NCBI GenBank assembly: GCA_025455345.1
Contig: JALOMS010000249.1
Coordinates: forward strand, 1-7,135
Reading direction: 5' to 3'
Source: Thermoflexibacter sp.
GTDB taxonomy: Bacteria; Bacteroidota; Bacteroidia; Cytophagales; Thermoflexibacteraceae
DNA: 7,135 nt
Shown here: positions 1 through 5,090 of the stretch, piece after piece
How the letters are laid out: each line of letters starts with the position of its first letter
Numbering within the stretch: the stretch's first letter is position 1
Notes under the pieces: generated by a model
The model's database searches: none
The model's input: only the letters and a program-made list of their open reading frames with translations
Told to the model about the DNA's origin: nothing
Made by a program: the position numbers and the translations under genes

Positions 1-186
1 TTCAAATTCATTTTTATCCGAATACAAATTAGCCAAATTGTTGAGGGTCATGGAAACATCTGGCTCGTAAGTTTGGGGGTTGGTCTGCGCCAATCGTTCT
101 CTGATTTCTAAGGCACGTAAATAGGCTTTTTCCGCACTTTCAAATTCATTTTTATCCGAATACAAATTAGCCAAATTGTTGAGGGT
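1..186 (-). repeat. Tandem 138-bp TPR-coding repeat, two copies visible
   Basis: Bases 1-48 are identical to bases 139-186, an offset of 138 bp or exactly 46 codons. This equals one TPR unit of the encoded protein. The second unit is cut by the window edge, so the identity may continue further. Perfect nucleotide identity over at least 48 bp implies recent duplication or gene conversion within the array. Confidence 0.9.
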
Positions 187-885
187 GTTTGAGAAAATGC
201 CTTCATTTTCCTCACTATCGTCTATGAAGGTCAAGCATTGCTCATAATAGCGTTGGGCGGAAAGCATTTGGTTATGGTTTTGCAGGAAGTGGGCGTATTC
301 GAAGCAGTTGTCGAAGTTGGCAGAGGCGGAGATAGCCTGCTCGTAGTAGGCGCAGGTGAGGGCGAAGCGGTCAGGATTGTCCCAGTCTAAGGCGGTAAGT
401 TGTGCTTTCATGAGGTATTCTTGGGAGATGTTTTGTATGCCTTCTTGTGCTTTTTGGATTTGTTCTCTGCCTTTTTGCTCCATGCGTAGGTAGTCATGGA
501 GTTCTGCCTTCATGTCTTCTTCTTTGAGTACGGCATTGGCGGCTCGGAAGTCGCCTTGGTCGAAGAGGTCTTTGGCAAGCCGCTGTCTTTGGGTATTGAT
601 GGGCTTGTTGTAGAAGGTATCGTAGAGCTGTGCGACTTGCGCCTTGAAAGCCTCGATTTCTTGGATTTTTTCTTGGCGCAGGGCATCTATGTCCAATGCC
701 ATGATTTTGAAGTCCTCATCATCGGGGTATTGCGCTATTTTTTGCTGATTTTTCTCAAAATCAGCATTGAGCTTGTCCAAGTCTGCTTGGAGTTTTTGGT
801 AGTCAAGGGATTGGTAGGTGATGTAGGTGATTTTGTCCCTTGCTACGTTGTCGCCTGTGCCGTGGTGTATTTGTTCTGTTTTCAT
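1..885 (-). CDS. TPR-repeat protein with N-terminal GTGDN motif (partial, 3' end outside window)
   Basis: An open frame of 295 codons runs from ATG at 885 to the window edge without a stop, so the C-terminus is missing. Residues 5-21 hold QIHHGTGDNVARDKITY, a short Gly/Asn motif shared with the C-terminus of the protein encoded just upstream. Residues about 25-90 are charged and probably coiled coil. Residues about 100-130 (RLAKDLFDQGDFRAA) and 176-222 look like degenerate TPR helix pairs. From residue 233 come canonical 46-residue TPRs of the kinesin-light-chain type, with TLNNLANLYSDKNEFESAEK followed by ALEIRERLAQTNPQTYEPDV. The second copy starts at residue 279 and is cut off. No signal peptide is visible, so it is probably cytoplasmic. 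TPR arrays bind proteins, so a sensor or scaffold role joined to its neighbour through the N-terminal motif is inferred. No enzymatic domain is visible. The GC content changes sharply near residue 230. Confidence 0.9.
   Translation of the reverse strand, partial: MKTEQIHHGTGDNVARDKITYITYQSLDYQKLQADLDKLNADFEKNQQKIAQYPDDEDFKIMALDIDALRQEKIQEIEAFKAQVAQLYDTFYNKPINTQRQRLAKDLFDQGDFRAANAVLKEEDMKAELHDYLRMEQKGREQIQKAQEGIQNISQEYLMKAQLTALDWDNPDRFALTCAYYEQAISASANFDNCFEYAHFLQNHNQMLSAQRYYEQCLTFIDDSEENEGIFSNTLNNLANLYSDKNEFESAEKAYLRALEIRERLAQTNPQTYEPDVSMTLNNLANLYSDKNEFE
823..873 (-). other. N-terminal GTGDN motif of the TPR protein
   Basis: These bases encode residues 5-21 (QIHHGTGDNVARDKITY). Eleven of 17 residues are identical to the last 17 residues of the upstream gene product, and the DNA is also similar (for example CGGCACAGG and ACAAAATCAC in both). 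The position at the extreme N-terminus of a repeat protein fits a homotypic interaction motif, but that role is inferred. Confidence 0.7.
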
Positions 886-893
886 GGTGTTTT

Positions 894-997
894 TTGTTTT
901 TTTGCCCCTATCCCCAACTGCTTTCTCCTGCTGGGAAAGGGGGGGTTGTTTTTTTGCCCCTATCCCCAACCCCTTTCCCCTTCTGGGAAAGAGGCTT
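894..997 (-). repeat. Two-copy 52-bp G-rich intergenic repeat with hairpins and a G-quadruplex motif
   Basis: Two tandem units, about 894-945 and 946-997, align at a constant 52-bp offset. Both contain TTGTTTTTTTGCCCCTATCC on the plus strand, followed by a CTTTC...GGGAAAG inverted repeat. The right unit has a perfect 7-bp stem (973-979 with 985-991, 5-base loop). The left unit has the same stem with one T-G position (921-927 with 933-939). A short third partial copy (TTGTTTTT) starts near 998. On the minus strand, which is the coding strand here, the right unit reads as four GGGG runs separated by 3, 2 and 3 bases (957-980). The element lies in the spacer between two co-directional genes, so it would be in their shared mRNA if they are co-transcribed. 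It resembles REP/MITE-like intergenic repeats. No transposase is adjacent. Confidence 0.75.
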
Positions 998-1003
998 TTG
1001 TTT

Positions 1004-1690
1004 TTATTTTGTGATTTTGTTTCCGCCTACGTTATCTCCTGTGCCGCTATGTGTTTGGGTGATAATCGTACTATTTTGCACATTTTGGAAGGTTTGGTTA
1101 TTATTTCCTGTGATGCTTAATGTATTGATAGTCTGTTGTACAGCTTCTTTGTTTTCTTTTTGCACATATTTCTCTATCAATTTCTCAAATACAGCTTTTA
1201 GCGTTTCATCACTTTCCAGTGCGGTTTGCAGGTATTCGTTGAACTCTGCTTGGAAATCAGTATTATCAGGATTTTGTTCTACACCTTTCAAGACTAATTG
1301 TCCTACTTTTTCTTTGGAGAAAACGCCTTTGACTTGGTTGTAAATATCTTTGACGATTTCGCCACCACCTGCGCCAAGTGTGGCAACAGTAACTTCTTTT
1401 CCACCTGCTTTCCAGAAAGAATAAAGCACTTCGTAAGTATTTTGAATAATTTGAGGAATGGTCATGGGTTTTATTTGTTTTGTGTTTTCTGAATGTATTG
1501 GAGTATTTATACTATTTATCATTACTTTCATTCTATCGCTAAAATCTATGTCAGCGACCGCACCTTTGAGGACAAACTCTTTTTTGAGCCTTGCATAGAC
1601 TTCTCCTAAGTCGTATTTGTCTAATTCCTCAAATAGACCTACATAGTCTATGCGGTCTATCATGGCGAGTAGTTCTTCTTTGGTTTTCAT
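1004..1690 (-). CDS. Three-part helical effector-like protein with C-terminal Gly/Asn/Gln motifs
   Basis: The preferred product is 228 residues starting at ATG 1690 (MKTKEELLAMIDRIDYVG), where recognisable domain sequence begins. An in-frame ATG at 1756 would add 22 unlikely residues. Residues 1-62 form a compact helical module (FEELDKYDLGEVYARLKKEF, then DRMKVMINSI). Its pattern resembles small effector-associated or death-like adaptor domains of Bacteroidota. Residues about 88-178 hold a Gly-rich stretch (VTVATLGAGGGEIVKDIY) followed by amphipathic helices with a 'LEKxP..N..FQAEFxxYL' style pattern. This is reminiscent of helical effectors found with bacterial amyloid motifs. Residues 185-211 (SITGNNNQTFQNVQNSTI) and 212-228 (QTHSGTGDNVGGNKITK) form a Gly/Asn/Gln-rich tail that could be amyloid-like or form short beta-structure. 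No catalytic motif is seen. The gene is flanked by the YbjN-like gene (95 bp upstream) and the TPR gene (118 bp downstream), likely one operon. Domain assignments are inferences from pattern, not searches. Confidence 0.85.
   Translation of the reverse strand: MKTKEELLAMIDRIDYVGLFEELDKYDLGEVYARLKKEFVLKGAVADIDFSDRMKVMINSINTPIHSENTKQIKPMTIPQIIQNTYEVLYSFWKAGGKEVTVATLGAGGGEIVKDIYNQVKGVFSKEKVGQLVLKGVEQNPDNTDFQAEFNEYLQTALESDETLKAVFEKLIEKYVQKENKEAVQQTINTLSITGNNNQTFQNVQNSTIITQTHSGTGDNVGGNKITK
1007..1057 (-). other. C-terminal GTGDN motif of the effector-like protein
   Basis: These bases encode the last 17 residues, QTHSGTGDNVGGNKITK. They match residues 5-21 of the downstream TPR protein at 11 of 17 positions. 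The motif sits directly before the stop codon, so it is a terminal tag rather than part of a folded core. Confidence 0.7.
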
Positions 1691-1785
1691 CTTGGGTGAA
1701 ATTTGGGGAGTAGGTATTACATTGATAAAAAAAGAGTTACAAGTTTTCCAACTCATAACTCATCAAAATTTTTTGTTAGATAGTC

Positions 1786-2196
1786 TTAGTGAATGTCTTG
1801 ACCTGTAATCTTGAATTCCCAATCGTCTGCGGACTGAGCGACTTCTAAGGCTACGTGTTCTAAGAACTCTACGGTAACATCGGAGAAGTGTACATCTGCT
1901 AAAACTTCTAAGTAGTCGTGGTGAATGACAAACTTAGAGAAGTGCAAGTGATTGTTTTCTTCTATCAGAGCCTTAAAATCCACATTGGGGTACTCATCTA
2001 AGAAGCAAACTTTGGACATGAGCATGAGCATGAGGTCTTGCCCGCGCTGTTTGAAAAAACCCCTCACGCTTTGCGACCTTCCGTCGGGAAGGCGAAGGCT
2101 GATGATACAGATGTCATCTGTATATTCTATGTAAGTTCCATCTAATTTTTCAGCTAACTTGACAAAATATTCTTTGCGCTTTACATTATGCTCCAT
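1786..2196 (-). CDS. YbjN / CesT-type chaperone-like protein
   Basis: A 136-residue protein without a signal peptide or membrane segment. The layout fits the YbjN and type III secretion chaperone-like fold: an N-terminal helix (KRKEYFVKLAEKLDG), strands around residues 21-36 and 43-63, a central helix with ALIEENN at 76-82, strands HFSKFVIHHDYLEVLADVHF at 85-104, and a long C-terminal helix ending VAQSADDWEFKITGQD. The terminal 'AD.wE....G.D' is typical of YbjN-like proteins. Such proteins act as small dimeric binders or chaperones, and no enzymatic activity is expected. It is the first gene after a candidate promoter and is followed in the same direction by the effector-like and TPR genes. 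A chaperone or regulator role for those partners is plausible but inferred. The family call rests on the overall pattern only. Confidence 0.85.
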   Translation of the reverse strand: MEHNVKRKEYFVKLAEKLDGTYIEYTDDICIISLRLPDGRSQSVRGFFKQRGQDLMLMLMSKVCFLDEYPNVDFKALIEENNHLHFSKFVIHHDYLEVLADVHFSDVTVEFLEHVALEVAQSADDWEFKITGQDIH

Positions 2197-2224
2197 TGGT
2201 TTATGATAGGTTTGGTGTTTGCCC

Positions 2225-2255
2225 TAAATGTAGGTATTTTAAGAAAAAAAACAAA
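2225..2255 (-). promoter_or_regulatory. Candidate Bacteroidota promoter for the three-gene block
   Basis: On the minus strand, TTTG (2255-2252) is followed after exactly 19 bases by TACATTTA (2232-2225). This matches the Bacteroidota consensus of TTTG near -33 and TAnnTTTG near -7 with one mismatch in the -7 element. It lies 29 bases before the ATG at 2196 and in the gap after the stop of the preceding gene. Confidence 0.45.
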
Positions 2256-2269
2256 AAAAATCAGAAAAA

Positions 2270-2902
2270 TTATAAATTAACCTTTATCCATTCTTCTGGA
2301 GCATACGTCATTCGATTACTTTTAACCTGTTGTGCTATTTTCTCTTGAGCGTTGATGATAGACTTGCTTATCATTTTGTGGCTGACGCTTTCGTCTGCTT
2401 TCATGCCCATTTTTACCATGATTTGTTTGAGATTCTCTGTTACAAAAGGCTGAAGTGCGGCATCTTCCAAAGAAGTATAGAAGACGGGAGTTGCTTGGGG
2501 TGCTATTGTTTTGAGCTTTGCTAAGAGTTCTTCATCATTGGTTCTCAAGGGGAAATGCTCCAAAATGAGGCACCGCACAGGAATTTGTTGGGCTTGTAGG
2601 TTCTCTATTACTCTTTTCTCTAAGGCATTTGCTTGGAATATTGCTACTTGGTTAAACGCCAAAATAGACGTATCATCTCCTTTCTGGAATTGATAGAAAG
2701 GGATTTCTTTTTGTTCTAAAACAAAGCAAACTTCTTGGTAAGTCTTCTCAAAATGTGTAAATATAAAGGCTTTATGACCTGTTTTTGTGATTTCAGAGAG
2801 GTCTTCGTATAAGCCTTGAAATTTATACGGCTTGCTCATCCATACTTTTTCTTGGAAAGTAGGCTCGCTATTGCTGAATATTTTTTTTAGAAAAGATAAC
2901 AT
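2270..2902 (-). CDS. Degenerate SecA/helicase-C-like protein without NTPase site
   Basis: A 210-residue cytoplasmic protein. Residues about 19-72 (EKVWMSKPYKFQGL, then GHKAFIFTHFEKTYQEVCFVLEQKEIPFYQF) resemble the start of a helicase C-terminal RecA-like domain, where a strand of the 'v.iFth' type is followed by a helix and a second strand. Residues about 105-145 include VRCLILEHFPLR and ATPVFYTSLED, a further alternating strand-helix pattern. The tail (177-193, MISKSIINAQEKIAQQV) resembles the SecA segment 'vtkaI.nAQ.kvE'. It ends PEEWIKVNL. No Walker A or B motif is present and the protein is far shorter than SecA, so it cannot be a working translocase ATPase. It may be a catalytically dead paralogue with a binding role. 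The SecA link is from memory of motifs and is tentative. It is probably separately transcribed from the gene at 1786-2196, given the promoter candidate between them. Confidence 0.85.
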   Translation of the reverse strand: MLSFLKKIFSNSEPTFQEKVWMSKPYKFQGLYEDLSEITKTGHKAFIFTHFEKTYQEVCFVLEQKEIPFYQFQKGDDTSILAFNQVAIFQANALEKRVIENLQAQQIPVRCLILEHFPLRTNDEELLAKLKTIAPQATPVFYTSLEDAALQPFVTENLKQIMVKMGMKADESVSHKMISKSIINAQEKIAQQVKSNRMTYAPEEWIKVNL

Positions 2903-3021
2903 TGTCTATTGGATTAAGTGATTTGTAAAACAATCATTTTCTGTAAAATGCGCTTTAGCTTTTTTACTCCATTTGTACACTCTGAAGCGTATCATACATT
3001 GCATACGTACTCCAATTTTAC

Positions 3022-3062
3022 AAAAAAATAGGGACAATATTAGTTTAATTCCCTATTTTTTT
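3022..3062 (-). terminator. Rho-independent-type terminator after the outer-membrane protein gene
   Basis: AAAAAAATAGGG (3022-3033) pairs with CCCTATTTTTTT (3051-3062) in a 12-bp stem with a 17-base loop. It starts 2 bases after the stop codon of the minus-strand gene at 3065-3970 and ends in seven T residues on the minus strand. The A/T symmetry means it could also work on the plus strand. Confidence 0.75.
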
Positions 3063-3064
3063 AC

Positions 3065-3970
3065 TCAACGAATGGTATAACCCAAAGAAATATTCCAAAA
3101 AGAAGAGGGCGAGAGATTGTTATAATCTTCGTTGGGGAGTTGGACAGGAATGATGTAATTCCAAGTAATTCCAAGTCGGAAATTATTTACAGCAAACCGC
3201 ACAGGAATCGCAAAGTTCCACGCCATCAATCCAAATACCTGTTGTTCTTGCGTTTGTACAATTGGTTGAGGAATTGGGCGATTGGGATTGCGATTTTGTA
3301 ATCTTCTTTGCACCCAAGGTCTTTGGTAGGCTCGCTCAAATTGGGTTTGGGTAAACCGTCCCAAAGGAACAGATTCCGTTCCCAATAAAGCAGAAATATT
3401 GGGCATGAAGGTAATCTTATCTATGAATCCTACGTCTTTGATTTTCGCATAGCCCGCAATATTTAGGCTCAGATTGTGCAGATTTTCCTCTCCAAAGGCA
3501 TATCCATAATTAGCACTCACGTTCCAATATCCAAAATCATAATTTGTATAAGCATTTAATCCGTTTTGTATCAATCCACTCGTATTGGGGTTAAAAAAGA
3601 ACCTATCATAGCTCAAAGAATACGTCCAGTCTTCGGTCAGTTCTCCATTGTACCCTAAAGATAGCAGAGTCAAGCTATAATTGGGGTCAGTCCCACTGTA
3701 CCAAAAACCTGCAACCGAGCCAAAAAGTCCTGTCTTGTGGTAATAGGTCGCTGTTGCTGTAAGTGCTGATTGGTTTAGCCCAAAATCTCGCCCATACGAG
3801 AGTGCGCGATTGAGGTAATTGATTCTAAGGCTTAGTTCCGAAGCATTTGCCTGAGTAGTTTCGGCTACAAGGCTATCTGTCTCTTTTTGAGATGCCTGTT
3901 GGGTGAGGTCTTGAGCATATATATCTACCAAAGACCAGCAAAAAATAAGGATAAGGAAGGCTTTTCGCAT
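3065..3970 (-). CDS. Exported outer-membrane beta-barrel-like protein
   Basis: A 301-residue protein of unrecognised family. Residues 1-19 form a Sec signal peptide (MRKAFLILIFCWSLVDIYA, cleavage likely A|Q as is common in Bacteroidota). Residues 20-45 are polar, probably a periplasmic linker. From about residue 46 the sequence alternates hydrophobic and polar residues and is rich in Tyr, Phe, Trp, Asn and Gly (LSLRINYLNRAL, LTATATYYHKTGLFGSVAGF, WTYSLSYDRFFF, YWNVSANYGYAF). This is typical of transmembrane beta-strands. It ends WNISLGYTIR, a barrel-closing type of strand. A loop at about 215-245 is rich in Arg, Pro and Gln (RRLQNRNPNRPIPQPI) and may be surface-exposed. No plug, TonB box or enzyme motif is seen. 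It sits between two terminators and is probably monocistronic. Transport, adhesion or structural roles cannot be told apart from sequence alone. Confidence 0.88.
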   Translation of the reverse strand: MRKAFLILIFCWSLVDIYAQDLTQQASQKETDSLVAETTQANASELSLRINYLNRALSYGRDFGLNQSALTATATYYHKTGLFGSVAGFWYSGTDPNYSLTLLSLGYNGELTEDWTYSLSYDRFFFNPNTSGLIQNGLNAYTNYDFGYWNVSANYGYAFGEENLHNLSLNIAGYAKIKDVGFIDKITFMPNISALLGTESVPLGRFTQTQFERAYQRPWVQRRLQNRNPNRPIPQPIVQTQEQQVFGLMAWNFAIPVRFAVNNFRLGITWNYIIPVQLPNEDYNNLSPSSFWNISLGYTIR

Positions 3971-4011
3971 AAATTATTCCGTATTAAAGTGTAATTATGT
4001 ACTCATACAAT

Positions 4012-4045
4012 AAAACCCTGCAATAATCATTCATAGCAGGGTTTT
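4012..4045 (-). terminator. Terminator hairpin after the lipoprotein gene
   Basis: AAAACCCTGC (4012-4021) and GCAGGGTTTT (4036-4045) form a perfect 10-bp stem around a 14-base loop. It lies 31 bases past the stop of the minus-strand lipoprotein gene and ends in TTTT on that strand. It separates this gene from the outer-membrane protein gene. Confidence 0.7.
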
Positions 4046-4075
4046 TATCAAAAAACAAACGAGAAATCTAATGTA

Positions 4076-4906
4076 TTATTTCAAGGTAATGACTTTGACT
4101 ACCTCGCCTCTACTAATCGTAACGCTCTTGTCGCAAGTTCCATCACCAAAATCAATTCTAATAGGTTCTTTGTCGTTTTGAGGAGTAATCAACTGAACTC
4201 CGCTTACAGGATACGGCACTTTTTCCTTGAAACAAGCTACTTTTTTAGTAATTGGCGAAAGTGTAGTAGTAGTAAAAGGAACACCATTACGAGCAACTCC
4301 TGTGCCTTCAATCGTTACTTTGTATTCTGATTCCATCATATTAGGAGATAGATTGAACGATTGGGTAATAGTTACATTTCTTGATGCGGTTTGCCCATTG
4401 GAGAAAGTCAATTTGATATTTACCAAAGAGGTCTTTTGTACCATTTTGGAGGTAATATTCAATCCATTGTAAGTCGTTACCACAGTCCCTTCTATTTTTT
4501 TGTCTTCTACCGAGTAATTTTCAAAAGTAACTGTACACTTGCTGTTGGGCTTGCGAAAAGCATCTGTATGTACGGCAATAATCTTTCCTTTTCGTGTTTT
4601 TCCATCTCTCCCTACGCACCCATTCCCAAAATCTATCGTTACAGTCTTGCTTGCTTTATCGTGTGTAATCTTCGCACAGGAAGCAAACTTATTTCCTTCT
4701 TCTACTCTACCATTGCTGATAGAAGTAGATACATCGGAGGCATCTTCTACGATTACATCTATGTCATCATTTACCCTGTCCAATTCATTATCTGTTTCTA
4801 CGGCATTACTATCAAATCCTAATTTATCCCTTAGTTGATTGCAAGATGTACTCAATAAACTCATTAGTATCAATGCCATGCTAAATTTTAAAATGTTCTT
4901 TTTCAT
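4076..4906 (-). CDS. Lipoprotein with duplicated Cys-containing beta module
   Basis: The start is set at ATG 4906 (276 residues) because MKKNILKFSMALILMSLLSTSC is a lipoprotein signal peptide with the lipid-anchored Cys at residue 22. An upstream ATG at 4987 would put 27 charged residues in front of it. After a strongly acidic linker (about 37-70, rich in Asp and Glu) comes a beta-rich domain. Two segments share one pattern: C77...TIDFGNGC97 followed by RKGKIIAV, and C225...RIDFGDGTC258 followed by SRGEVVKV. This suggests two copies of a module, each possibly held by a disulfide. Cys124 is extra. Residues about 138-215 are Thr/Asn/Ser-rich beta-strands. No acidic cluster directly follows Cys22, so export to the cell surface is not indicated. 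The family is not recognised. The product is probably attached to a membrane facing the periplasm. It is followed by its own terminator. Confidence 0.85.
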   Translation of the reverse strand: MKKNILKFSMALILMSLLSTSCNQLRDKLGFDSNAVETDNELDRVNDDIDVIVEDASDVSTSISNGRVEEGNKFASCAKITHDKASKTVTIDFGNGCVGRDGKTRKGKIIAVHTDAFRKPNSKCTVTFENYSVEDKKIEGTVVTTYNGLNITSKMVQKTSLVNIKLTFSNGQTASRNVTITQSFNLSPNMMESEYKVTIEGTGVARNGVPFTTTTLSPITKKVACFKEKVPYPVSGVQLITPQNDKEPIRIDFGDGTCDKSVTISRGEVVKVITLK

Positions 4907-5010
4907 GTTTCTTTTATGATTTTGTTTTAACCTTTCATTAATTTTTATGTACAAGTTTTGTTTTTTATATTCCCTTAGATTGTACATTGTTTAAAAGGTT
5001 TAATCATTAC

Positions 5011-5050
5011 AAAAAAAAATAGGAATGTGGAAAAATTTTCCACATTCCTA
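5011..5050 (-). terminator. Palindromic terminator after the oxidoreductase gene (left copy)
   Basis: AGGAATGTGGAAAA (5021-5034) and TTTTCCACATTCCT (5036-5049) are perfect inverted repeats separated by a single A. The pair T5020 and A5050 extends the stem to 15 bp. On the minus strand it is followed by ATTTTTTTTT, the layout of a Rho-independent terminator, 41 bases past the stop codon at 5091. In RNA the central A/U pairs would open to make the loop. Confidence 0.8.
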
Positions 5051-5090
5051 AAATGACACATTCAATGAGGATAAAAAGTAGTACGCATTG

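Noticed and set aside
921..991. Hairpins in the 52-bp repeats as a transcription terminator of the effector-like gene
   Set aside because: On the coding strand the stems are followed by G-rich sequence rather than a T-tract.
496..1343. Open frames on the plus strand at 496-1014, 827-1120 and 840-1343
   Set aside because: They lie antisense to the TPR and effector-like genes and the repeat spacer. Their products are Phe/Cys/Leu-rich translations of reverse-complement coding or low-complexity DNA with no domain pattern.
1004..1756. Longer start for the effector-like protein at 1756
   Set aside because: The extra 22 residues (MSWKTCNSFFINVIPTPQIS...) have no domain character. The recognisable helical module begins at the ATG at 1690.
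2903..3020. Spacer before the SecA-like gene, with weak CGTAT/ATACG inverted repeats
   Set aside because: The stems are only about 5 bp and no TAnnTTTG element was found on the minus strand, so no operator or promoter can be supported.
4076..4987. Longer start for the lipoprotein at 4987
   Set aside because: It would place 27 basic and polar residues before a clear lipoprotein signal peptide that begins at the ATG at 4906.
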